64,000 nt of DNA from Sulfitobacter sp043557345 (GCF_043557345.1 NZ_JBIFFV010000004.1:1-64000); one strand, 5' to 3'. Counted from the stretch's first letter, positions 41,424 to 49,499 are shown. A program made the numbers and translations. Notes: generated by a model not told the origin, from the letters alone.

Positions 41424-41996
41424 ATGCCCCGCAAACCGAACCACGACCGTGCCGAGTTGATCGACCGCGCCCGCGATCTGTTCTGGCGTCAGGGCTGGGC
41501 GGGCACCTCGCTGAAAGACCTCGAAGCGGTGCTTAAGATGAAGCCCGGCAGTTTCTACGCGGCCTTCGGGTCCAAAGAGGCGCTGTTTGAAATTGCTCTG
41601 GACAAATATGCCGAGGATGGGGCCGGGCGTCTGGCTGAATTGGTCGCTTCGCATGGCCCGATGGCGGCGCTGAAACGCTATCCCGAACTGGCGATCTGCC
41701 GCGAAGCGGCCCCGGCCAAAGCCTGCATGTTGTCCAAAACCTTGTTGGAGCTACAGGCCCATGGCCACCCGCTGGCCAAACGGGCCAGCGCGCATCTGAT
41801 GGGGATGGAAGAGCAATTTGCAGCGCTTTTTGCGCAGATGCAGCGGGAAGGAGAGATTGCGGCGGAACATGATCCGAAATCGCTGGCTCGACGCTATCAG
41901 AGCGATCTTTTGGGCCTGCGCGTCTCGGCTGAGCGGGAGGGGGTCGACGCCCATGCCATCGCCCGTGAGATTGCGGAGGGGCTGGACCGGTTGTAG
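41424..41996 (+). CDS. TetR family transcriptional regulator
   Basis: A 190-residue repressor. The N-terminal HTH is DRARDLFWRQGWAGTSLKDL, then EAVLKMKPGSFYAAFGSKEA, the standard TetR_N pattern; the C-terminal ligand domain contains two cysteines in ELAICREAAPAKACMLSK, which could respond to thiol-reactive compounds. The ATG at 41424 begins 13 bases after the second palindrome, so it very likely represses itself and the divergent AhpD-like gene. Confidence 0.9.
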   Translation: MPRKPNHDRAELIDRARDLFWRQGWAGTSLKDLEAVLKMKPGSFYAAFGSKEALFEIALDKYAEDGAGRLAELVASHGPMAALKRYPELAICREAAPAKACMLSKTLLELQAHGHPLAKRASAHLMGMEEQFAALFAQMQREGEIAAEHDPKSLARRYQSDLLGLRVSAEREGVDAHAIAREIAEGLDRL

Positions 41997-42008
41997 CCCC
42001 AAAGCGCG

Positions 42009-42623
42009 CTATTCGATCTGCTCTTCCAACATCGTGGTAATCTTACGCCGTTGAAAGATATTGCGGATCTGATGCGCCATGATCCGTTCCGGCACGAAAT
42101 AGGGTTTGCCGTCTTTCCATTCCGCCCGGAACTCATGCCGGGCGGCAATCAGCCTTGTGGTATGCCCATCCGCGGCAGCGACCGTCAGGTCCATCTGCCG
42201 GACCTTTTCAAAGAGCCCTTCGGTCCCGATCCGCGCCTCGGCCCGGCGCAACAGGTCGAGGAAACTGCCGATGTCGATAAAATCGCCGCTCTTGATCGGT
42301 CCTTGATTGGTGCGGGTCAGGGGGTTCTCTACATCGTTCAACGCCACCTCTTCGCGTTGGGTGACCTTGACGTGGTAGTTTTTGTCATCCGTCACCACAC
42401 GCGCCATGACTTCGAGCAGGTAAATCGGCTCGGCCCCCATATTGGTCACGAAACAATGGGCATTCTCATCCCGCGCGATCGAGCGGTTGATCAGGATCAC
42501 CGGCTGGCGTTGGCGCCGGAAGTTGAGCCATAGGATATGCAGATAGGCCAGCCAAACCACCGCCGTAAGAAGGCTCACCGCCACTTGCAACGTGCCGGAA
42601 TTCTCTGCGATCCAATCGAACAT
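42009..42623 (-). CDS. Hypothetical single-span membrane protein
   Basis: A 204-residue protein I do not recognise. It starts with a short outer segment and one membrane span (TLQVAVSLLTAVVWLAYLHI, about residues 11-30), followed by a basic stop-transfer (NFRRQRQPV) and a cytosolic domain rich in beta strands (INRSIARDENAHCFVTNMGA, YLLEVMARVVTDDKNYHVKV). The tail IRNIFQRRKITTMLEEQIE is amphipathic. It is convergent with the TetR gene and lies 120 bp from arsR on the other strand. No function is suggested by context. Confidence 0.72.
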   Translation of the reverse strand: MFDWIAENSGTLQVAVSLLTAVVWLAYLHILWLNFRRQRQPVILINRSIARDENAHCFVTNMGAEPIYLLEVMARVVTDDKNYHVKVTQREEVALNDVENPLTRTNQGPIKSGDFIDIGSFLDLLRRAEARIGTEGLFEKVRQMDLTVAAADGHTTRLIAARHEFRAEWKDGKPYFVPERIMAHQIRNIFQRRKITTMLEEQIE

Positions 42624-42707
42624 CCTATCTCATCCTTACCAAGCCTGCGGGGGCGCGAGATCAACGCGCGGGGCGGCGCTTCGTTGCACAGAGATTGGCA
42701 GGCGGGG

Positions 42708-42736
42708 TTGACCGCGCGATAATATATCAATAATTC
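42708..42736 (+). promoter_or_regulatory. arsR promoter, apparently giving a leaderless mRNA
   Basis: TTGACC (42708-42713), a 17-base spacer and TAATTC (42731-42736). The expected start falls at or beside the arsR ATG (42744), and no ribosome site precedes it. An inverted repeat ATATATC-N10-GATATAT (42722-42745) covers the -10 region and start, the usual place for an ArsR operator. Confidence 0.6.
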
Positions 42737-42743
42737 GCGATAT

Positions 42744-43073
42744 ATGGATAATGAAAACGCCCTCCAAGCCTTCGCCGCCTTGGGCCAGCCGACCCGGCTG
42801 GATGCCTTTCGCCTGCTGATCAAAGCGGGCGGTAAAGGCATGTCGGCGGGCGAGATCGGCACCGCGCTTGATGTGCGGCAGAATACGATGTCGGCCAACC
42901 TCTCGGTGTTGGCCCGCGCGGGGCTGATCCGCAGCAAGCGCGAAGGGCGCAGCATCCGCTATTTCGCCGATATGAACGGGCTGCGCGCGCTGCTGGGCTT
43001 TCTTTTGGAAGATTGCTGCGGTGGCCAGCCGGAACGGTGCCAACCGCTGCTGGATGAGCTGACCTGCTGCTAA
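42744..43073 (+). CDS. arsR: ArsR family arsenite-responsive repressor
   Basis: A 109-residue winged-helix repressor. The HTH runs from MSAGEIGTALDVRQNTMSAN to LSVLARAGLIRSKREGR. The usual CVC site in the recognition helix is absent; instead five cysteines cluster at the C-terminus: Cys91, Cys92, Cys99, Cys108 and Cys109 (LEDCCGGQPERC and ELTCC). This resembles the Acidithiobacillus-type ArsR, in which a C-terminal Cys pair plus one more binds As(III). It heads the arsR-ACR3-arsH operon. Confidence 0.92.
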   Translation: MDNENALQAFAALGQPTRLDAFRLLIKAGGKGMSAGEIGTALDVRQNTMSANLSVLARAGLIRSKREGRSIRYFADMNGLRALLGFLLEDCCGGQPERCQPLLDELTCC

Positions 43074-43102
43074 CCCCCGAACACCAAACGCGAAAGACCA
43101 TC

Positions 43103-44161
43103 ATGACCGATACCGCCGATCCCGCAACCGCTGGCCTTGGGGCCTTTGAGCGCTGGCTCTCGCTCTGGGTGGCGCTGGCCATCGGGGCGGGGCTTTTGCT
43201 GGGCAATCTCTTTCCCGGCCTCTTCGGCGCGCTGGCGGCGCTTGAAGTTGCCTCGGTCAACCTGCCGGTGGCGGTGCTGATCTGGGCCATGGTCTTTCCG
43301 ATGATGGTCGGCGTCGATTTCGGCGCGCTGCGGCAGGTGGGGGACAAGCCCAAAGGGCTGGTGGTGACGCTGGTGGTCAATTGGCTGATCAAACCCTTCA
43401 CCATGGCCGCCCTTGGGATGCTATTCTTTAACCATGTCTTTGCCGGGCTGATCCCACCCGATGACGCGCAGGCCTATTTGGCGGGGGTGATCCTCTTGGG
43501 GGCCGCGCCCTGTACCGCCATGGTCTTTGTCTGGTCCAACCTCACCCGGGGCGATGCGACCTATACGCTGGTGCAGGTCAGCGTGAACGATGTGATCATG
43601 GTCTTTGCCTTCGCCCCAATCGTGGCTTTCCTCTTGGGCGTGACCGAGATCACCGTGCCTTGGGACACGCTGCTGATCTCGGTCGGCCTTTACGTCATGC
43701 TGCCGCTGCTGGCGGGCTACCTCACCCGCGGGCGGCTGGTCGCCAAGGGTGGCGCGGCGGCGGTCGACGCTTTCAAGGCCCGGGTGCAGCCCTTTGCCAT
43801 CATGGGGCTTTTGCTAACGGTCGTGCTGCTCTTTGGTTTTCAGGGGGAGGTGATCCTCGACCGTCCGCTCGTCATTGCGCTGATTGCCGTGCCGCTGTTG
43901 CTGCAATCCTACGGCATCTTCTTCATCGCCTATGGCGCCGCGCGGGCTTGGGGCATTCCCTTCAACGTGGCCGCCCCCTGCGCCCTGATCGGCACGTCGA
44001 ACTTCTTTGAACTGGCGGTCGCCGTGGCGATCAGCCTCTTCGGGCTGGGGTCGGGCGCGGCCTTGGCCACCGTCGTGGGCGTCTTGGTCGAAGTGCCGGT
44101 CATGCTCTCCCTCGTGGGCTTTGCCAACCGCACGCAGCATTGGTTCCGCGCCGACAAATGA
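43103..44161 (+). CDS. arsB: Arsenite efflux permease, ACR3 family
   Basis: Exports arsenite across the inner membrane. The 352-residue protein has about ten hydrophobic segments and the ACR3 hallmark Cys in LLGAAPCTAMVFVWSNLTRG, as well as IWAMVFPMMVGVDFGALRQV and the conserved GTSNFFELAVAVAISLFGLG. It belongs to the ACR3 (BASS-related) group and not the ArsB/ArsAB antiporter group, although the symbol arsB is commonly used. It is between arsR and arsH. Confidence 0.94.
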   Translation: MTDTADPATAGLGAFERWLSLWVALAIGAGLLLGNLFPGLFGALAALEVASVNLPVAVLIWAMVFPMMVGVDFGALRQVGDKPKGLVVTLVVNWLIKPFTMAALGMLFFNHVFAGLIPPDDAQAYLAGVILLGAAPCTAMVFVWSNLTRGDATYTLVQVSVNDVIMVFAFAPIVAFLLGVTEITVPWDTLLISVGLYVMLPLLAGYLTRGRLVAKGGAAAVDAFKARVQPFAIMGLLLTVVLLFGFQGEVILDRPLVIALIAVPLLLQSYGIFFIAYGAARAWGIPFNVAAPCALIGTSNFFELAVAVAISLFGLGSGAALATVVGVLVEVPVMLSLVGFANRTQHWFRADK

Positions 44162-44200
44162 ACCTCGCGCCATACCCCCCTTCCGCCTAAGGAAATCCCC

Positions 44201-44911
44201 GTGACCGACACGCCAAACATCGAAGAAGAGCACTTCACCCCCATCGACGCGCGCCGCCTTCTGTCGCCCGAACGCGCCGCCCACAGCCCGCGCATTCTGC
44301 TGCTCTACGGCTCGCTTCGCCCGCGGTCTTTCAGCCGCTTGATGACCGAAGAGGCCGCCCGCATCCTCGCCCGGCTCGGGGCCGAGACGCGGACCTTCAA
44401 CCCCACGGGGCTGCCGCTGCCCGACGATGCGGCCCCCGAGCACCCCAAGGTGCAGGAACTGCGCGATCTGGTGTCATGGTCCGAAGGCATGGTCTGGTGC
44501 TCGCCCGAACGCCACGGGGCGATGACGGGGATCATGAAAACCCAAGTCGACTGGATCCCCCTATCGCTCGGTGGGGTGCGCCCGACTCAAGGCAAGACCT
44601 TGGCGGTGATGCAGGTCAGCGGCGGCTCGCAAAGTTTCAATGCGGTGAACCAGTTGCGAATCTTGGGCCGCTGGATGCGGCTGCTGACCATCCCCAATCA
44701 ATCCTCGACCCCCAAGGCTTTCTTGGAGTTTGACGAGGAGGACCGGATGAAACCCTCGCCCTTCTATGACCGCGTGGTCGATGTGATGGAGGAGTTGGTG
44801 AAGTTCACCCTGCTGACCCGCGACAACAAGGACTATCTGCTCGACCGTTATAGCGAGCGGAAGGAAAGCGCCGAGGAACTGTCGAAACGGGTCAATCAAA
44901 AGGCGATCTGA
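44201..44911 (+). CDS. arsH: ArsH NADPH-dependent FMN oxidoreductase
   Basis: A 236-residue flavoprotein of the ArsH family, which oxidises trivalent organoarsenicals such as methylarsenite to the less toxic pentavalent form. The flavodoxin-like FMN loop is LLYGSLRPRSFSRLM, followed by CSPERHGAMTGIMKTQVDW and the NADPH-side motif VMQVSGGSQSFNAVNQLR. Translation starts at GTG 44201 with AAGGA upstream. No arsC arsenate reductase is encoded nearby, so the operon targets As(III) and methylated arsenite. Confidence 0.94.
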   Translation: MTDTPNIEEEHFTPIDARRLLSPERAAHSPRILLLYGSLRPRSFSRLMTEEAARILARLGAETRTFNPTGLPLPDDAAPEHPKVQELRDLVSWSEGMVWCSPERHGAMTGIMKTQVDWIPLSLGGVRPTQGKTLAVMQVSGGSQSFNAVNQLRILGRWMRLLTIPNQSSTPKAFLEFDEEDRMKPSPFYDRVVDVMEELVKFTLLTRDNKDYLLDRYSERKESAEELSKRVNQKAI

Positions 44912-44926
44912 CCGCCAAAATGCAAA

Positions 44927-44952
44927 CGGCAGGGCCAATCTTGGCCCTGCCG
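44927..44952. terminator. Hairpin between convergent arsH and aldehyde dehydrogenase genes
   Basis: CGGCAGGGCCAA-TC-TTGGCCCTGCCG is a perfect 12-bp stem (the innermost pairs may open to enlarge the loop). It lies between two convergent stops but has no long T run, so it is a likely shared terminator or end-protecting hairpin. Confidence 0.65.
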
Positions 44953-44973
44953 CATTGCGAGACTGAAGAGCGA

Positions 44974-46413
44974 TCAGTCGTTGGACCAGCCGGACACCGC
45001 TTTGACTTCGCAGAAGTCCTCGATCCCCCAGACGCCACCTTCGCGCCCGTTGCCGGAGCGCTTCATGCCGCCGAAGGGCGCGCCTGCGCCACGGCTTTCG
45101 CCGTTCATCTCAACCATGCCCGAACGCAGCTTGGCCGCCAGACGGTTGCGCCGCGCGCCATCGCTGGACTGGACATAGTTGGTCAGGCCATAGACCGTGT
45201 CATTGGCCATCTCGACGGCTTGATCTTCGCTCTCGAACTTCATGATCGACAGGACGGGGCCAAAGATCTCTTCGCGGGCAATGGTCATATCGGGCGTCAC
45301 ATCGGCGAAAACGGTGGGTTTGACATAGAAACCCCGGTTCAGATGCTCGGGCCGACCGGTGCCACCGGCCACCAGCCGCGCGCCTTCGTCGATGCCTTTC
45401 TGGATCAGGTCTTGGATCTTGCCCCATTGCGCTTCGTTCACGACCGGGCCGATGTGGCGGCCCTCTTCGCTGGCGGGGCCGACTTCGACCTTATTGGCCA
45501 CTTCGGCTGCCGTTTCGACCGCTTGGTCATAGACGCTGGCCTCGACCATCATCCGGCTGGGGGCGTTGCAGCTTTGGCCGGTGTTGTTCATCATATGCAG
45601 CACGCCGCGTTTGACGGCCTTGTCGTCGGCATCGGCGAAGACAAGGTTCGCGCCCTTGCCGCCAAGCTCCAGATGGACCTTCTTCAGCGTATCCGCCGCG
45701 TTCTTGGAAATCGCGATCCCGGCGCGGGTGGAGCCGGTGAAGCTCACCATATCCACATCCTCATGGCCGGTCAGGGCGGTGCCCACGGTCGCGCCGTCAC
45801 CGTTCACAAGGTTGAAGACACCGGCGGGAAATCCTGCCTCATCCATCATCTCGGCAAAGATCACCGCACTCAGCGGGCTTTCCTCAGACGGTTTGAGCAC
45901 CATGGTGCAACCCGCGGCGACAGCAGCGCCGACTTTCAGCATCACCTGGTTCATCGGCCAGTTCCACGGCGTGATCATCGCCACGACGCCAACCGCCTCG
46001 TGAATGATCCGGTCGTTCGGCGCGTGATCCCCCAAGGGCTTTACGAATTTGAAATCTTTCGCCGCCTTGATAAAGTTCTTCAGGTGGCTGTAACCCGCCC
46101 CCCATTGGGAGCTGCGCGCCATCTCGATGGGTGCGCCCATCTCGGTGCTGATCGCTTGGGCCATATCCTCGGTCCGGGCTTTATAGACCTCGGCCAGTTT
46201 TTCCATCAGGGCGATGCGCTCTTCGGGGGCGGTGGCCATCCACGCGGGCAGGGCGGCCTTGGCCGCGGCCACGGCGGCGTCCACGTCCTTTGGCCCGCCG
46301 AGCGAGATCACGGTGCAGGGTTCTTGGGTCGAGGGATCGATGACCTTATGTTCACGGCCCTCAAGCGGGGCGACCCATTTGCCGTCGATATAGAAATCAC
46401 GTTTTTCGATCAT
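44974..46413 (-). CDS. NAD(P)-dependent aldehyde dehydrogenase family protein
   Basis: A 479-residue ALDH. The catalytic Cys282 lies in NNTGQSCNAPSRM, the general base Glu249 in VHLELGGKGANLVF, the NAD site in ITPWNWPMNQVMLK and FTGSTRAGIAI, and the C-terminal motif EEIFGPVLSIMKFE. The substrate is not evident; a betaine-aldehyde or other osmolyte aldehyde is possible given the ProVWX genes 4 kb upstream, but this is only context. GGAG stands before the ATG. Two palindromes upstream may regulate it. Confidence 0.9.
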   Translation of the reverse strand: MIEKRDFYIDGKWVAPLEGREHKVIDPSTQEPCTVISLGGPKDVDAAVAAAKAALPAWMATAPEERIALMEKLAEVYKARTEDMAQAISTEMGAPIEMARSSQWGAGYSHLKNFIKAAKDFKFVKPLGDHAPNDRIIHEAVGVVAMITPWNWPMNQVMLKVGAAVAAGCTMVLKPSEESPLSAVIFAEMMDEAGFPAGVFNLVNGDGATVGTALTGHEDVDMVSFTGSTRAGIAISKNAADTLKKVHLELGGKGANLVFADADDKAVKRGVLHMMNNTGQSCNAPSRMMVEASVYDQAVETAAEVANKVEVGPASEEGRHIGPVVNEAQWGKIQDLIQKGIDEGARLVAGGTGRPEHLNRGFYVKPTVFADVTPDMTIAREEIFGPVLSIMKFESEDQAVEMANDTVYGLTNYVQSSDGARRNRLAAKLRSGMVEMNGESRGAGAPFGGMKRSGNGREGGVWGIEDFCEVKAVSGWSND

Positions 46414-46432
46414 GCTCTGTCTCCGTTATTGG

Positions 46433-46544
46433 CCAGGCGGGCGATGTTCTTGCCGCCTGGAAGTGTCCGGGAATCGCCGGCTCCCGATATGCCTAGGACA
46501 ATTTTACGGGGCGGAAAAGTTCAGAGGTGATTTTTGATCAAAAA
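46433..46544. promoter_or_regulatory. Two palindromes upstream of the aldehyde dehydrogenase gene
   Basis: CCAGGCGG-N12-CCGCCTGG (46433-46460) lies 20 bases before the start, and TTTTTGATCAAAAA (46531-46544), a perfect 14-bp palindrome, lies about 120 bases before it, just after the histidine kinase gene. Either may be an operator; the second is also A/T-rich enough to be part of a promoter. Confidence 0.4.
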
Positions 46545-46589
46545 GTCCGGCGCGGCGGCCCGAAAGCGGCGGGCAGGGGCCGAAGGCAC

Positions 46590-47726
46590 TTAGTCCTGTG
46601 CCGGGAAGCTGATCTCGACGCACAGCCCGCTATGGCCTTCGACCTTCAGCGTCGCCTCATGCTGGAAGGTCAGCGTGCGGATCATCCGCCATCCCAGCGA
46701 ATCCGACCGCTCAGGCCGTTTTGCGTTCTCGGGCAGGCCGACGCCATCGTCATAGACCTTGAGCGTCAGGCCATCGTCGTCCTCTTGGGTGACGTCGATG
46801 GTGATCACCCCTTTGTCGCGCCCCTTGAAGGCGTGTTTATAGGCATTGGTGATCAACTCGCCCACGATCAGCCCAATGTCGACGGCCAATTTGTTATCCA
46901 TTTTGAGGCTGGGGCAAATCAGTTTGATGCCGATGTTCTGGCGATCTCCGGTAAAGGCGCGTTCGGCGTTCTTGGTGACCTCCTCCAGCATATCCGAGAG
47001 GTCAAGATCGGTGCTGCTGGTCGAGCGCTGCATCAGCTCATGCGCCTTGGAGAGCGAGCCTACGCGGGTCTCCAACTCCCCCAGAACCTGGCGGGTCTCA
47101 TCGGCCTTGGCTTGGGTTTTGCTCATCCGGATCAGCGCCACGATGAGGGCAAGGTTGTTGCCCGTGCGGTGGTGAAGCTCTTGCATCAAAAGATCGCGGT
47201 CGGCGATGCCTTCGCTAAGTTCGCGGTTCTGTTCGGTCAATGCCGCGGTCGGGTCTTTGGCGTTATAGGCCTCCAAAGCCGCCATGGCATCGGCCTTGAT
47301 TTGTTCGACGGCGGATTGCGGTTCGGGCAGAAGGAATTCCGCGTGAATTCGCGTGCCTTCTTGTCCGGTATCCACATCGAAACGCGCCGCGATGCGTTGC
47401 ACGCCGCGCAGGCCCAGCCCCATGCCTGTCTCTGACACGATGTCGCGGCTGGGGTCGAGCTTGGCCTCTTCGATCCCGCGGCCCTGATCAATCACCGTCA
47501 GCCCAAGGGCGGGCTTGCCGTTGACATCCGTAAGCGAAAAGCGCGCGCGGCCTTTCTGCCCATGCTCGATCGCGTTGCGCCCCAGTTCCACAGCGGCGGT
47601 GACGGTGCGCGTCCGCTCGAATGAGGTAAAGCGCATGGCCTCGGTCAGGGTCAGGGCGATCTGACGCAGGGCCGCGATATCGCCGCCTTTCTCAAGGTTC
47701 ACCGATGTGAGGTTGGTTGCTTTCAT
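46590..47726 (-). CDS. Stressosome-operon histidine kinase with an extra N-terminal RsbT-like ATPase domain
   Basis: A 378-residue soluble protein with three parts. Residues about 15-135 form a GHKL domain of the anti-sigma/RsbT type (N box VELGRNAIEHGQKGRA, G1 box VIDQGRGIEE, G2 box GMGLGLRGVQRIAARFDV). After a linker with coiled-coil character, residues 165-235 are a HisKA_2 dimerisation domain with His185/His186 in LMQELHHRTGNNLAL. Residues 255-378 are a second GHKL kinase domain (VGELITNAYKHAFKG, YDDGVGLPE). It has no sensor or membrane domain. Its start overlaps the upstream stop (TGATG). It is probably the output arm of the stressosome; its response regulator is not in the window. Confidence 0.85.
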   Translation of the reverse strand: MKATNLTSVNLEKGGDIAALRQIALTLTEAMRFTSFERTRTVTAAVELGRNAIEHGQKGRARFSLTDVNGKPALGLTVIDQGRGIEEAKLDPSRDIVSETGMGLGLRGVQRIAARFDVDTGQEGTRIHAEFLLPEPQSAVEQIKADAMAALEAYNAKDPTAALTEQNRELSEGIADRDLLMQELHHRTGNNLALIVALIRMSKTQAKADETRQVLGELETRVGSLSKAHELMQRSTSSTDLDLSDMLEEVTKNAERAFTGDRQNIGIKLICPSLKMDNKLAVDIGLIVGELITNAYKHAFKGRDKGVITIDVTQEDDDGLTLKVYDDGVGLPENAKRPERSDSLGWRMIRTLTFQHEATLKVEGHSGLCVEISFPAQD

Positions 47727-48736
47727 CAGTCCGCGTCCCGTGCAATGCGTATGACCACGATGGAGGCGTCGTCACGCCCGCGAAATGCCCGGTCGAGCAA
47801 GTAGCCGGCGATCAAAAGCGGAGATTTCCACAATAGACCCTGTGGAAGATAGCTGTCGCGCAGGGTTTTCAACCCGTCGCTGTGCAGGATCATCAGATCT
47901 CCCGGTTGAAGGTCAAAACTCTCTTCATAGCCGCGGGTGGCACGGGCGCCGATCCGCCCGTCGCGCACCGGCAGGCGTTTGACCTCGCCGTCGCGGACTC
48001 GCAGGGTGGCGATATTGCCCAAAGCGGCATAGCGCAGGACCATCTGCGGCTGTGCGATATGCACAAGGGCCGCCACCGCGCCGCGCTTGCCGGTCAATTG
48101 GTCGGTCACCTCATGCATCACCGCGCCCGGCTCGCTGTTGAAACTGCTCGTGGCTTGGACGGCGTCGGTGACCTCCAGCGACGCGGCTGCGGCCTCGGGG
48201 CCGTGGCCCAGACCATCGCAGAGCAGGATATCGGTGGCAGTGGGCGTTTTGCGCAGCAGGTAATCGTCGCCACATTCGGTTTCGTTCGGGTGGCAGACCC
48301 GCAGGCCCACGGCCTCAACCCCATGGGTCGGGCAGGGGGTGCTGTCTTTGACAAAGCCGCAAACGATGGTGGTGCCCACCTCCGACCCGCTGAAAATGTC
48401 GAAGTCATTCGACAGGCGCCGGATCGCGCCAAGCCCCAGCCCGGCCGAGCCGCCGCTGCTCATGCCGTCTTGGAACATACGGTCCATATCGCCGATGCCC
48501 GGGCCGCGGTCGGTAAAGACCATTACGATCCGGTCGCCCTTGCCCTCCGGTGAGGCGGTGATCAGGGCGCGGCCTTTATCGGCATAACGCAGGATGTTGG
48601 TCGTGGCCTCGGTGGCGACAATGGCCAACTCATCAGTCCGGTGTTTGGGCCAACCGTGATCCGCCGCGAGACGGCGCGCCGCGCGGCGCACCACGGCGAT
48701 GGCGCTTTGGTCCTGAACTTCGACCCATTGTATCAT
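47726..48736 (-). CDS. GHKL ATPase-SpoIIE/PP2C phosphatase fusion (RsbX-like position)
   Basis: A 336-residue protein. The N-terminal 130 residues are an RsbT/RsbW-type GHKL domain (N box IVATEATTNILRYADKG, G1 FTDRGPGIGD, G2 GSAGLGLGAIRRLSNDFDI). The C-terminal half is a SpoIIE/PP2C-type phosphatase with metal motifs ILLCDGLGHGPEAAAAS and DLMILHSDGLKTL. In Bacillus the feedback phosphatase RsbX, which resets RsbR and RsbS, is a bare PP2C domain; here it is fused to a kinase-like domain, so one protein might both phosphorylate and dephosphorylate STAS partners. It overlaps rsbT by 4 bases and the kinase gene by one. Confidence 0.88.
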   Translation of the reverse strand: MIQWVEVQDQSAIAVVRRAARRLAADHGWPKHRTDELAIVATEATTNILRYADKGRALITASPEGKGDRIVMVFTDRGPGIGDMDRMFQDGMSSGGSAGLGLGAIRRLSNDFDIFSGSEVGTTIVCGFVKDSTPCPTHGVEAVGLRVCHPNETECGDDYLLRKTPTATDILLCDGLGHGPEAAAASLEVTDAVQATSSFNSEPGAVMHEVTDQLTGKRGAVAALVHIAQPQMVLRYAALGNIATLRVRDGEVKRLPVRDGRIGARATRGYEESFDLQPGDLMILHSDGLKTLRDSYLPQGLLWKSPLLIAGYLLDRAFRGRDDASIVVIRIARDAD

Positions 48737-49173
48737 AGGTTTACACTCATCAACACGCTGGTGCCCCCGCCAACGGCGGTGCGGATTTCAAACTTCTGGG
48801 CCAGCCGCTGCGCGCCGCCCAAGCCCCGGCCAAGCCCGCCGCCCGAGGTATAGCCGTCTGTGAGGGCCAGTGCCACGTCCTCGATCCCCGGTCCCTTGTC
48901 CCAACAGACCACGCTCAGCCGCTTGGCCTTTGGGTCGACATAGATGGAAAATTCGCCGCCGCCAGCGTGAACGATCGCATTGCGGGCGATCTCGCTGACG
49001 GCGGTGGCAAATCGGGTGACCATCAGCGCCGAAGCGCCGTTTTCCTTCATGTAGCGCGCTACGGCTTGGCGGACCGTTACCGCGTCACCGCTGGTCTTCA
49101 ACTTGAACTGAGAGAGAAGAACCTGCGCTCCTAGGTCCTTTTCGTCAAAAGCGACGTAGCTGGGTGAGGGCAT
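48733..49173 (-). CDS. rsbT: RsbT-like serine/threonine kinase of the stressosome
   Basis: A 146-residue single-domain GHKL kinase. Motifs are the N box VSEIARNAIVHAGGGEF, G1 CWDKGPGIEDVALAL and the G2 loop SGGGLGRGLGGAQRLAQKFE. In Bacillus, RsbT phosphorylates RsbS and RsbR and then leaves the stressosome to activate a downstream partner. Here no RsbU-type phosphatase gene is adjacent; the likely partners are the two downstream proteins. The reading frame overlaps rsbS by 29 bases, an unusually long overlap for this cluster. Confidence 0.92.
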   Translation of the reverse strand: MPSPSYVAFDEKDLGAQVLLSQFKLKTSGDAVTVRQAVARYMKENGASALMVTRFATAVSEIARNAIVHAGGGEFSIYVDPKAKRLSVVCWDKGPGIEDVALALTDGYTSGGGLGRGLGGAQRLAQKFEIRTAVGGGTSVLMSVNL

Positions 49174-49498
49174 GTGTCAGGCTCAGGGCGGTGCGAATTT
49201 CGGGCAGATACATGCCAAGCTCGACCAGCGTGACGGCGACCGTGGGGCGCATGCCTACGACATAGGTATCCGCCGCAAGCAGCCGCGAAATCCCCGCAAG
49301 CTGCGCGATCACACGGCCCACGAAAGTGTCCACGATCTCAAGAGCCGAGATATCGAGGATCACCCCGTCGACGCGATTGTCGGATATCTTGTTCGACAGG
49401 CGATCCTGAAGCTCCAAAATCTCCGTGTCCGTGATGTCATCCTGTATCGAAACGAGGAGCGCATGTTCGACCAGATTAATCGACGTGACACCGGCCAC
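49145..49498 (-). CDS. rsbS: RsbS-like STAS scaffold protein of the stressosome
   Basis: A 117-residue single STAS domain. The phospho-acceptor loop reads DISALEIVDTFVGRVI, so the position of the Bacillus RsbS serine (Ser59) is Thr58 here. The stretch AADTYVVGMRPTVAVTLVEL is the typical RsbS C-terminal motif. It builds the core of the complex with RsbR. Translation starts at GTG 49498, one base after the rsbR stop, with GAGGG upstream. Confidence 0.92.
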   Translation of the reverse strand: MAGVTSINLVEHALLVSIQDDITDTEILELQDRLSNKISDNRVDGVILDISALEIVDTFVGRVIAQLAGISRLLAADTYVVGMRPTVAVTLVELGMYLPEIRTALSLTHALTQLRRF

Positions 49499-49499
49499 C

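Noticed and set aside
44920..46530. A 536-codon plus-strand frame over the aldehyde dehydrogenase gene
   Set aside because: Antisense shadow; the dehydrogenase has all catalytic residues on the minus strand.
46531..46544. An FNR/FnrL box
   Set aside because: TTTTTGATCAAAAA lacks the TTGAT-N4-ATCAA spacing; it is only recorded as an unassigned palindrome.
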